Positions 1 to 6,373 are shown, counted from the stretch's first letter. The stretch is DNA of 7,751 nucleotides from Anaerolineaceae bacterium (GCA_003542325.1 DPKV01000205.1:1-7751), one strand, 5' to 3'. Notes: generated by a model not told the origin, from the sequence alone. A program made the numbers and translations.

Positions 1-75
1 TGCGGCATCAGCCGGATTTTGCAGATAAACAAAACGAGTTTTACTGTCCTTGCCAGATTACGCTAAGCAATTGAT

Positions 76-133
76 ATCTCAAGCGTTTACTTGAGATCAC
101 TATATAAAAATAGTGGTGTAATCTAATGATTAC
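76..133. promoter_or_regulatory. Three consecutive inverted repeats upstream of the Panacea pair (candidate operators)
   Basis: Seen directly: ATCTCAAG (76-83) pairs with CTTGAGAT (90-97) across a 6-base spacer. CACTAT (98-103) pairs with ATAGTG (110-115), again with a 6-base spacer. GTAATC (118-123) pairs with GATTAC (128-133) across TAAT. The motif TGTAAT recurs at 117, 146 and 298, the last just upstream of the presumed -10 box of the gene at 346. Inference: such an arrangement could bind a dimeric regulator, for instance the downstream antitoxin, but the repeats lie about 180 bases before the best promoter. They could equally mark a promoter for the small ORF at 126 or be remnants of another element. 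Function is not shown. Confidence 0.35.
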
Positions 134-266
134 TTTCTCACTCAATGTAATAGATTATCCAGTTCAAATGGAAGTTATTTACATGATTGGAGAAAAAAAA
201 TACTGTCAGAATTGTTCTGGATTTGGAATATTAGTTGTCAAATGTAACAAATATATATTAGACTGA
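126..266 (+). CDS. Doubtful small ORF, 46 codons, with one CxxCxGxG motif
   Basis: ATG at 126, TGA at 264-266. The product would be 46 residues, mostly hydrophobic in the first half (MITFSLNVIDYPVQ...), with CQNCSGFG at residues 27-34 and another Cys at 40. CxxCxGxG is the repeat unit of the DnaJ-type zinc-binding region, but a real domain needs several copies and only one is present. The upstream ribosome site is weak (GGTG at 115-118) and the start codon lies inside an inverted repeat. No homologous family is recognised. It may be a chance ORF in AT-rich DNA, a remnant, or a small zinc-knuckle protein. It sits in the same direction as the Panacea gene 79 bases downstream. Confidence 0.18.
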   Translation: MITFSLNVIDYPVQMEVIYMIGEKKYCQNCSGFGILVVKCNKYILD

Positions 267-287
267 ATAATCTGTGATGCCTGTTTA

Positions 288-338
288 TTGCTGTTGATGT
301 AATCATGGGATATAATATTTATTAGAATCCCGATGGAG
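288..338 (+). promoter_or_regulatory. Promoter and ribosome binding site of the Panacea gene
   Basis: A perfect -10 hexamer TATAAT lies at 311-316. A partial -35 match, TTGCTG (288-293), sits 17 bases before it, and a TG is present at 306-307. Transcription would start near 323. GGAG at 335-338 is 7 bases before the ATG at 346, which fits that start. The -35 is poor, so an activator or the TG element may matter. The surrounding DNA is AT-rich, so chance -10 matches are common. The position relative to the gene and RBS is what makes this one credible. Confidence 0.5.
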
Positions 339-345
339 AAATAAT

Positions 346-888
346 ATGCTATATCCAAGATTTAATGTTGCAAAAGCAACAGAAGCGACGTCATTGTTAC
401 TTAGTTGGCATGGTGGGCGGATGAGTCGGATTAAGGTTCTGAAACTCTTGTATTTAGCTGATCGACAAGCCCTTAAAGATTGGGAACGTCCAATTACTTT
501 TGATGAATATTATTCAATGAAAAACGGCCAAGTATTAAGTGGGGTTTTAGATTTAATCAATAATAATATTAAGGATCAAGTGTGGAATGACCACATTGAA
601 CAGGATGGGGAATATTACATAAAATTACATAATGAACCTGTCACACTTCGAAAATTAAACAAGGCAGAATACAAATTATTAAAATCTATTTATGACCGAT
701 ATGGGAAAATGAACCGATTTGACTTGGGCGACCTAACAAAAAAGTTTCCTGAATATAAATCAACAAATTCTAGGCGAAGGACGGATATCAAAGAAATACT
801 TGACGATATCTATGGGGAACAAGGCGCACAAGATGTCTTAGTGAGATTGGACGATCAAGCGAAATTAGAAATTGCATTACGGGAATGA
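346..888 (+). CDS. Panacea-domain (DUF4065/SocA-like) protein, probable antitoxin
   Basis: This 180-residue protein carries the signature of the Panacea domain. Residues 26-49 (MSRIKVLKLLYLADRQALKD...) match the family's helix with the LLYLAD core. Residues 50-70 (PITFDEYYSMKNGQVLSGVL) match the segment normally written PIT-D-Y-A-GPV, here with GQV (61-63) in place of GPV. The C-terminal part (about 100-180) is charged and helical. Established knowledge: Panacea domains act as neutralising modules in type II toxin-antitoxin pairs with many unrelated toxins, and the related SocA is a proteolytic adaptor-antitoxin. The gene has its own promoter and RBS and is followed after 3 bases by a small gene that is its natural partner. 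Codon use is strongly AT-biased (TTA, AAA, AAT), unlike the genes after 1450, which suggests horizontal transfer. The family is fairly sure. The antitoxin role is inferred from family and context. Confidence 0.8.
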   Translation: MLYPRFNVAKATEATSLLLSWHGGRMSRIKVLKLLYLADRQALKDWERPITFDEYYSMKNGQVLSGVLDLINNNIKDQVWNDHIEQDGEYYIKLHNEPVTLRKLNKAEYKLLKSIYDRYGKMNRFDLGDLTKKFPEYKSTNSRRRTDIKEILDDIYGEQGAQDVLVRLDDQAKLEIALRE

Positions 889-891
889 AAA

Positions 892-1275
892 TTGTACTTA
901 GCTGGGGAATGTTTTTTTATTGATACAAACCTGGATACGAATGGATTTATTCAATCACATCTCTTTGTCAATGTCTTTGATGTGGTTGATGATGATGATG
1001 AAACGATATTAATTCCAATCGACACAATTTACCCTGATAGATTTTATGATGACACGACGATTTTAGAAATCGGAGATCATGATTATGTCACTCGTCGATC
1101 ATATATGAATTATAACCTTGGGCAAGTAAGGACTAAGGTTTGGATTGATAATCATTGCAGGCTTAGAGAACCACTAGTTACTGCAGATATTATACAGAGA
1201 ATTCGTTATGGCATTGAAGATTCGGAATTTACCCCATTTGATGTCGAGGCTGAATATAGGAAAAGAGCAGGGTGA
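892..1275 (+). CDS. Divergent PemK/MazF-like small protein, candidate toxin partner
   Basis: This 127-residue acidic protein begins with a TTG codon. No ATG or GTG lies in frame between the stop of the previous gene (886-888) and the conserved-looking N terminus, and GGGA at 881-884 is 7 bases before the TTG. Layout: LAGECFFID (3-11) resembles the PG-D-x-x-L-x-D first strand of PemK-type barrels, HLFV (23-26) the following strand, ILIPIDTI (39-46) the next. Then come TTILEIGDHDYV (55-66) and SYMNY (70-74), which recall small PemK-like proteins that carry a GDHPFI...SYV-Y pattern, and a C-terminal RIRYGIEDSEFTP (103-115). These matches come from memory of the family pattern, not from a search. 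In frame directly after the Panacea gene and probably translated from the same mRNA, it is most simply the toxin (RNase-like or otherwise). No catalytic residue can be assigned with confidence. Confidence 0.65.
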   Translation: MYLAGECFFIDTNLDTNGFIQSHLFVNVFDVVDDDDETILIPIDTIYPDRFYDDTTILEIGDHDYVTRRSYMNYNLGQVRTKVWIDNHCRLREPLVTADIIQRIRYGIEDSEFTPFDVEAEYRKRAG

Positions 1276-1281
1276 GTAATC

Positions 1282-1299
1282 CTGAATTCTCAAATTCAG
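1282..1299 (+). terminator. Weak hairpin after the Panacea pair
   Basis: CTGAATT (1282-1288) pairs perfectly with AATTCAG (1293-1299) across a CTCA loop, starting 7 bases after the stop codon of the second gene. The stem is AT-rich and followed only by CTTTAAGG, not a clear T-run. It may be an inefficient intrinsic terminator or simply an RNA 3' end structure. The 177 bases between 1276 and 1452 hold no gene that I can support. They separate two convergent transcription units and are AT-rich up to about 1440. Confidence 0.3.
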
Positions 1300-1452
1300 C
1301 TTTAAGGAATGTCTCTAAAGTAGATTTGAAAATAAAACCTTGCTTTTTATGAGTTCGCGTTAGGGGCATAATAAAGTAATAATTAAACTCGCTATTCTTC
1401 GCTTGGGTATGGTTTCCAGTAATGGTATAGGTAAAGTGATATTCCCCAATCC

Positions 1453-1995
1453 CTACTCCCTACTCTTTATCCTCTTCATCATCCGCCAGGCGGGCTCGAC
1501 CATGTGTTGCATAATCCCCTCATCGTCCCGGAAGTCCCAGACGCCGGGCTTGGACCCGGTAACCTTGTACCCCAGCCGCTCATACAGCCGGCGCGCGCCC
1601 GGGTTGTCCTTGGCGACGTTCAGCGTCATATACGAAAAGCCCCGCCTTTGGAGGTCCCGCTCGATGTGCGCCATCATCCGCGTGCCGATGCCCTGGCTGC
1701 GCCAGGCCGGGCGGATGCGGAAGGCGAACAGATACGCCCGATTGGTCCCGTCGGCGGCTTCCCGCTCCGAGCTTTTCAGCATCACGAAGGCCTGCCCGAT
1801 CACCATCCCCTGCGGGTCTTCAACCAGCCACATGAGGGTCGTCCCGGTCAGCATATTGCGGTACAGCCCGGCATACATCCGGCGGAACCTTTTATATTCG
1901 CCTTCCCATTCCAGCCGGACCAGGTCGGTCTCGGTCACCAGCCGGATGGTAAGGGAATCAGGGTCTGAGATGGGAGAGGTTGGGATTTCAGCCAT
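1453..1995 (-). CDS. GNAT-family N-acetyltransferase
   Basis: This 180-residue protein has the standard GNAT fold signals. Motif A is at 93-104 (RIRPAWRSQGIG), with the acetyl-CoA pyrophosphate loop RSQGIG at 99-104. Motif B is at 126-143 (NVAKDNPGARRLYERLGY), with the N-P-A-R-LY-LGY pattern. Length is normal for a single-domain member. The substrate cannot be read from sequence: RimI-like protein, small amine or antibiotic acetylation are all possible. The ATG at 1995-1993 is preceded in the mRNA by a GGGG stretch about 6 bases away and lies 20 bases after the stop of the upstream tRNA nucleotidyltransferase gene, so it is the last gene of that operon. Its final codons and TAG fall in a short heptamer repeat (CCCTACT twice, 1451-1464), right where AT-rich island DNA begins. 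Confidence 0.85.
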   Translation of the reverse strand: MAEIPTSPISDPDSLTIRLVTETDLVRLEWEGEYKRFRRMYAGLYRNMLTGTTLMWLVEDPQGMVIGQAFVMLKSSEREAADGTNRAYLFAFRIRPAWRSQGIGTRMMAHIERDLQRRGFSYMTLNVAKDNPGARRLYERLGYKVTGSKPGVWDFRDDEGIMQHMVEPAWRMMKRIKSRE

Positions 1996-2015
1996 AGGTG
2001 TCCCCGCAGGTGAGA

Positions 2016-4679
2016 TTAAAGCGTTTCCTGCGCTTCGACCACCAACTGTGACCGCAGGGCGATCTCTTCGTCGACGGAGTGAATTTCACCGTCAACCCAG
2101 GCGTCCCGCAGCGTTGACAGAATGCGGCCATAGGCAGGCGAAGGGGGCAGGCCCATCTGGCGCAGGGTATAACCGGTTGTCTTGGGCCGCATATCCGCCC
2201 AGCGGCTGGCATACAGCCATAGTTTCTCGCGGACTGCCTGGTCCGGACTGATGAGGTAGGCGGCATAGATGGCCATCCGCGGGATGGTTTCGCACGCATG
2301 AACTACTGCGCTGGGTCTGGCCTCGGCCAGTCCGGGCAGGACCTGGTGGAGTTTGCTGGCGGCGGTCAGCAGGTCCCTGAGTTCCGCTTTAAACCGCAAG
2401 TGTGAGGCGATGGCGGTGATGGTGACCGGGGGCAGTGCTCCCAGCCAGATCAGATAACCCAGAGTCTGCCGGTGGGTCAGGTGGTCGAATTGCGGCGGCA
2501 GGCCCCAGGCCGGGTCAATCGCCTCATGATCCAGATCGTGGAGGGTTTGCCGCAGGGCTTCATCCCACGGCAGCTCGGGGTGGATGGCGTGGAAGATCCC
2601 CAGTTCATCGAGGCGGGCGAACATTGCATCGGCTTTGGGTTCTGCCAGGATCAGGTTGATCTCGTGTCGAATCCGGGCTCCGGTGAGCTTATCCAGCAGC
2701 GCCATGCTCTCTTCCATTAATGCCAGGGTGCGGGGTTCGATCTGGAACCCGAAGCGCTGTTCAAAGCGTACGGCCCGCAGCAGACGGGTGGCGTCATCCA
2801 CGAAGGACAATGCATGCAGCACCCGGATGTGCCCCTTGCGCAGGTCGCTCAGGCCGCCCCAGTAATCCTGGATCTGGCCGTAGTGTTCACCGTCCAGCCG
2901 CAGGGCCAGGGTGTTGATCGTGAAGTCCCGCCGGTGCAGGTCCATCTTGATGCTGCTGGTTTCAACAGTGGGGAGGGCTGCGGGCTGCTCGTAGAACTCC
3001 GTCCGGGCGCTGATCAGGTCCAGGCTTTCCGGCAGCCGTTCGGGTTTGCCTTTGCCGTTGACGGCCAATTCATCCAGGAGGGTCTCTCGGATCGAGTCGA
3101 TCTCCCATTTGGCCGTGCCAAAGCGGTGGTGGGTGATGACTCGCCCACCGAAATGGTCCGAAAGCCGGTTGGCGAAGAAGATGGCATCGCCTTCCACGAC
3201 GATATCAAAGTCCAGGCTGGGAAGATCCAGAAGCAGGTCCCGGACAAACCCACCCACGACATAGATCGGCAGGTTGACCTGGTCTGCTTCGTCAGCCAGG
3301 GCGCGCAGCAGGGCCAGCCGGGCGGGCGGAACAACATGCTCCAGTTTCCGGGCGACTTCCTGTGGGGTGGGCATGTCCGGTTTGGGGGTCATGGTTTTCA
3401 GCAGGTCGGTGCGCGTCACAATGCCGATGATCTCACCTTCGTCGTTCACGACGGGCACCTGCCCCCAGCCTGTGCTGCCCATCATGGTTTGGAGCTCTTC
3501 CAGGGTTGCGTCGGGTTTTATTCGGATGTCTCCGGCATCCATCAGGCTTCCCACGGTCAGCTCCAGACCGTGGCTGATGGTCCGGTCAACCTCACGCCGG
3601 TTGAGCAGGCCGACAACGCGGCCATCGGCGACGACCGGATAACCTTCGTAGCCATAACGCTGCATCAACCGGTGGGCTTCGCTGACCGGCGTATCCGGCG
3701 CAAGCAGGAGGGGGTCCCGTGACATGATGTCTGCCACAGCAGAGGCGGGCAGGATATGCTGGCTGAGGGACGCGATCATTTCCTGATATTGCGCATCCAA
3801 AAAAGCCTGGATCTCTGTTTCGCTCAGGTGTTTCTCAGGGCGGATCAGTGCCGAGGCGGCGCGCTTGTGTCCGCCGCCGCCCATCGCCTCCGCTATCGAG
3901 GCCACGTTAATCCGGTCGTTTGTGGAGCGTGCCACCAGGCGGATCCCCTGGCGGGTGGAGACCAGGAGCAGGAGCGCATCTGGATTCAAGACATCCCGCA
4001 GTTTGTGCGCCACGCTGGAAATCTCGTCGTCGATATCGGTGGCATCGGCTTTACAGGCCATGATGGTTTGGCCGTCCACCGGGAAGGTCTCGATGACCTG
4101 CAGCAGACGATCGTAGAGCACGTTCTGGCTTTTTGAGAGGGCGGGGTAAAGGTAGCGGCTGATCGTATCCGGATCCGCGCCTTGCGCAAGACAGAAAGCG
4201 GCGGCCTCCAGGTCTTCCGGTGTGGTTGAACCGTAGGTGAATGACCCGGTATCCTCGTGCAGACCCAGCATCAGCGTGGTGGCCTGGACGGACGTGAGGG
4301 TCCCGTTGGCTTCTCGGAGCTTTGCCACCAACTGGCTGGTGTTCGCTCCCGATGTGGTCAGGTGCAGTTCCCAGCCTGGATCGAGGTCTTCCCGCCTGGG
4401 GTGGTGGTCATAGACGATGATCCGGGTTTCCGGATACATGCCCTTGAGGGTGATCAGGGATTGGGTGTCGACCAGGAAGATCGTGTCCACCGTTTCACGT
4501 GGCAGGTCGCCAAATTTTATGAAAGGCAGCTTATCACCAAACTGGTCGATATATTCACGACCGTTGCGGTTAATGCTGCGCGGCAGCACAGGCAGCGCGT
4601 CCGGCTGTAGCAGCCACATCCCCAGCAGGGAGGCCAGGGCATCCATATCCGCTTGCTCGTGCGTCAAGATCACTTTCAT
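2016..4679 (-). CDS. DHH/DHHA1 phosphoesterase - CBS pair - class II tRNA nucleotidyltransferase fusion
   Basis: This 887-residue cytoplasmic fusion has three parts. Residues 1-300 form a DHH-family phosphoesterase: H7, D11 and D13 (THEQADMDA), D71, DHH at 91-93, D143 (HEDTGSF) and the DHHA1 glycine motif GGGGH at 267-271 are all present, so it should bind metal and hydrolyse short RNAs or related phosphoesters. Residues about 317-430 hold two CBS repeats, usually adenine-nucleotide sensors. From about 450 comes a class II nucleotidyltransferase: GGFVRD (476-481), catalytic D490 and D492 (LDFD), RRDFTINT (583-590), DDATRLLRAVRF (628-639) and a helical RNA-binding tail without an HD domain. 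The C-terminal part adds nucleotides to tRNA 3' ends. CCA-, CC- or A-only specificity cannot be told here. This domain order is a known architecture in several phyla. The start ATG overlaps the TGA of the upstream hydrolase gene (ATGA, 4676-4679), so translation is coupled. Confidence 0.93.
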   Translation of the reverse strand: MKVILTHEQADMDALASLLGMWLLQPDALPVLPRSINRNGREYIDQFGDKLPFIKFGDLPRETVDTIFLVDTQSLITLKGMYPETRIIVYDHHPRREDLDPGWELHLTTSGANTSQLVAKLREANGTLTSVQATTLMLGLHEDTGSFTYGSTTPEDLEAAAFCLAQGADPDTISRYLYPALSKSQNVLYDRLLQVIETFPVDGQTIMACKADATDIDDEISSVAHKLRDVLNPDALLLLVSTRQGIRLVARSTNDRINVASIAEAMGGGGHKRAASALIRPEKHLSETEIQAFLDAQYQEMIASLSQHILPASAVADIMSRDPLLLAPDTPVSEAHRLMQRYGYEGYPVVADGRVVGLLNRREVDRTISHGLELTVGSLMDAGDIRIKPDATLEELQTMMGSTGWGQVPVVNDEGEIIGIVTRTDLLKTMTPKPDMPTPQEVARKLEHVVPPARLALLRALADEADQVNLPIYVVGGFVRDLLLDLPSLDFDIVVEGDAIFFANRLSDHFGGRVITHHRFGTAKWEIDSIRETLLDELAVNGKGKPERLPESLDLISARTEFYEQPAALPTVETSSIKMDLHRRDFTINTLALRLDGEHYGQIQDYWGGLSDLRKGHIRVLHALSFVDDATRLLRAVRFEQRFGFQIEPRTLALMEESMALLDKLTGARIRHEINLILAEPKADAMFARLDELGIFHAIHPELPWDEALRQTLHDLDHEAIDPAWGLPPQFDHLTHRQTLGYLIWLGALPPVTITAIASHLRFKAELRDLLTAASKLHQVLPGLAEARPSAVVHACETIPRMAIYAAYLISPDQAVREKLWLYASRWADMRPKTTGYTLRQMGLPPSPAYGRILSTLRDAWVDGEIHSVDEEIALRSQLVVEAQETL

Positions 4680-6175
4680 TGTGTATCAAACCACCAATAG
4701 GCCTGGTTTTCGAGGTTAAAGAAATTATATACCGTCTGGGAGAGACGTCCAATCACTCTTTGCCCATCCGTGGCATTCAACCAGTCGGGGTCGTAGACGG
4801 CGACGGATAGGATGAAGTCACCTCCGGGCGTGTAGACGATCGCGTTGTCGGTGATGGTGCGGAAAATGCCGTCCATATCCAGACCGTATCCATATTTATC
4901 AGCGACCGTAGCGTCCGGCGGCAGACTGGTCATAATAAACTGGAGCGGCTTGGGGAGGGTCAGAATGTCAATGGTCAACCGACATTCGGGTTGGGTGATC
5001 TCACCGGGGAAAGTCTCATTCAGCAATCCGCTGTTATTTTCCGCGCAATTGTAAATTCCCTCCAGCAGCTTCCCCAATTCTGAAAGCGTGACCTGGTTAT
5101 AACTGTCCGGATCCAGGTCGATATCGGTGCGGCTGTTGGCAGGGGTCGCAAACAATTGCAGGAGCGGCGCGCCGGTGTAAAAATAGCCGGCCAAAAAGGT
5201 GTTTTCCAGGCCCAACGCGGCCATATCCTCGCTGACAATCAGTGGACCGCGGGTTTCATCAATGTAATACGCCATCAGCGTATCCGCCGCAGTATTCTCG
5301 GAATTGACGATCATTTCCTCCATCAGATTGATGACCGTGTCGGAGTAAGGCTCATCCAGCCGGCGCATGAGGGAAATGCTGATCGGGATTTTAATCGTAC
5401 TGAAACCGCTATAGGCAATGTCAGGTGAGACCGTTTCCCCGTCCCAAACAGCAAAATGCAGGGATTGTCCGTCTGCCAGGGACTTGAGGTAAACCTCCAC
5501 CAGGCCGTCAAAGCCGACCCAGTCGATGTTATGGCGCAGGAACGCTTCCAGGGAGGCATAGCTTGCCGTGTCACCCGAGTCGTCAACAACCGGCACATCG
5601 GCTTCGTGGATATCCGGGGATAGCAGGGCGGTTTCGATATTGGCGGCTGCACTGTCTACGTCGAGGTGGTTGCCGCTGGCGCTTGGGTCGAAATTGGTGG
5701 TGTTGGGGATCGGCGTGACGGATGCGCCGGCTTGTGTGTAGCGCGGGGAAATGACCGTATTCAGATAATTGACCAGTATTACCCGGTCGACGGAGGCGTC
5801 AAGCGGGACTGCCACCGGCGAAGCGGTTGTCCGGTTCCAAAGCGCGGCCCAGTAGCCGCCACCCCGAATTTGATTCAAACCAGCCTGAACGAGGCTGGGT
5901 ACGTCGATGCTGAACCCCAGTTCCTGTGGGGAGGCCTGGATGGCGCTGCTTTCGATATGCAGGGTGACGGGCAGGTTGTAACAGTCTGCGATGCGGGCTT
6001 CAGCGCCTGCTGCGTCCAATTCACCCACGGGAACGCCCGCGATGGTGCTGCCGGCCGGGAAGACGGCTGTACTTGCTTTAAACCGCTGATACTCCACGAT
6101 GGTAATGGTCAGGCTGCTGAGCAGGAAAACGAATCCCAGGATGCCCAGCGCCCACCATAAAAATTTTGACTTCAT
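4676..6175 (-). CDS. Membrane-anchored serine hydrolase, class A beta-lactamase-like, with VanW-type peptidoglycan-binding region
   Basis: The protein has 499 residues from the ATG at 6175-6173. A GTG directly before it would add one residue, but GGAG is 5 bases from the ATG and only 2 from the GTG, so the ATG is preferred. Residues about 5-28 are one hydrophobic segment after a short basic start, i.e. an anchor or uncleaved signal. Residues about 38-200 (PAGSTIAGVPVGELDAAGAE...) match the peptidoglycan-binding domain found in VanW-like proteins and some L,D-transpeptidases. From about 220 follows a beta-lactamase2 fold: SxxK is STIK (259-262), the SxN element SEN (292-294), the KTG equivalent KYG (427-429). 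It should act outside the membrane on peptidoglycan-type or other acyl substrates. True beta-lactamase activity is unlikely for such a diverged form. First gene of a three-gene minus-strand operon, coupled to the next by a 4-base overlap. Confidence 0.85.
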   Translation of the reverse strand: MKSKFLWWALGILGFVFLLSSLTITIVEYQRFKASTAVFPAGSTIAGVPVGELDAAGAEARIADCYNLPVTLHIESSAIQASPQELGFSIDVPSLVQAGLNQIRGGGYWAALWNRTTASPVAVPLDASVDRVILVNYLNTVISPRYTQAGASVTPIPNTTNFDPSASGNHLDVDSAAANIETALLSPDIHEADVPVVDDSGDTASYASLEAFLRHNIDWVGFDGLVEVYLKSLADGQSLHFAVWDGETVSPDIAYSGFSTIKIPISISLMRRLDEPYSDTVINLMEEMIVNSENTAADTLMAYYIDETRGPLIVSEDMAALGLENTFLAGYFYTGAPLLQLFATPANSRTDIDLDPDSYNQVTLSELGKLLEGIYNCAENNSGLLNETFPGEITQPECRLTIDILTLPKPLQFIMTSLPPDATVADKYGYGLDMDGIFRTITDNAIVYTPGGDFILSVAVYDPDWLNATDGQRVIGRLSQTVYNFFNLENQAYWWFDTQ

Positions 6176-6205
6176 CACGTCTCCGTGGTTCTTTTGATGG
6201 TTTTG

Positions 6206-6211
6206 ATTCTA
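6206..6211 (-). promoter_or_regulatory. Possible -10 box of the minus-strand operon
   Basis: Read on the minus strand, TAGAAT (6211-6206) matches the -10 consensus at five of six positions and lies 30 bases before the ATG at 6175, leaving room for a short leader carrying GGAG. No good -35 hexamer is visible at 16-18 bases upstream, where the sequence enters the inverted repeat beginning at 6214. Plausible but weak. Confidence 0.3.
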
Positions 6212-6213
6212 CC

Positions 6214-6342
6214 AGAGATAGTGAATAGGGCATGGTGGTTAATAAGAATAGCTAGACCCCCGGGATTTTAAAAATCCCGGGGGTCTGGATAATTATAGCA
6301 ATTGCCCTGAAGAAGGATTCGGTTCTCTATTCACCATTCTCT
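6214..6342. repeat. Nested inverted-repeat element with a 33-base palindrome (MITE/REP-like)
   Basis: Positions 6254-6286 form a palindrome with perfect 16-base arms (AGACCCCCGGGATTTT / AAAATCCCGGGGGTCT) around a single central A. Outside it, 6214-6228 (AGAGATAGTGAATAG) is an imperfect inverted copy of 6327-6342 (reverse complement AGAGAATGGTGAATAG): one gap and one mismatch, with the 8 bases GTGAATAG exact. GGGCA (6228-6232) and TGCCC (6303-6307) also pair. The whole lies between the 5' ends of two divergent operons, where a terminator for either gene makes no sense, and no T-run follows. A dispersed palindromic repeat or small non-autonomous element is the best reading. A regulatory hairpin is the alternative. 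The rest of the 6176-6444 gap shows no gene. Confidence 0.6.
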
Positions 6343-6373
6343 TAAATCCAAACCCCACCGACACGCGAGAGGG

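Noticed and set aside
1..66. Open frame from the window start (CGISRILQINKTSFTVLARLR, then TAA at 64-66), faintly like a helix-turn-helix of a transposase
   Set aside because: Only 21 codons with no start visible; the resemblance is too slight to call a gene end or insertion-sequence fragment. Other frames on both strands give nothing better.
1355..1367. TTCGCGTTAGGGGC, reminiscent of an integron attC end (GTTAG core)
   Set aside because: The base after the purines does not fit the core consensus, and there is no matching inverse core with imperfect palindrome upstream, so no attC structure.
1403..2251. 282-codon plus-strand ORF
   Set aside because: Mostly antisense to the GNAT and nucleotidyltransferase genes; rich in Arg, Ser and Pro, with no recognisable domain. 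A shadow frame of GC-rich coding DNA.
2814..3722. 302-codon plus-strand ORF
   Set aside because: Entirely antisense to the well-supported DHH-CBS-nucleotidyltransferase gene; its sequence has no domain pattern and no upstream RBS context.
6254..6286. Palindrome as an intrinsic terminator
   Set aside because: It lies between two divergent gene starts, no gene reads into it, and neither side carries a T-run directly after the stem.
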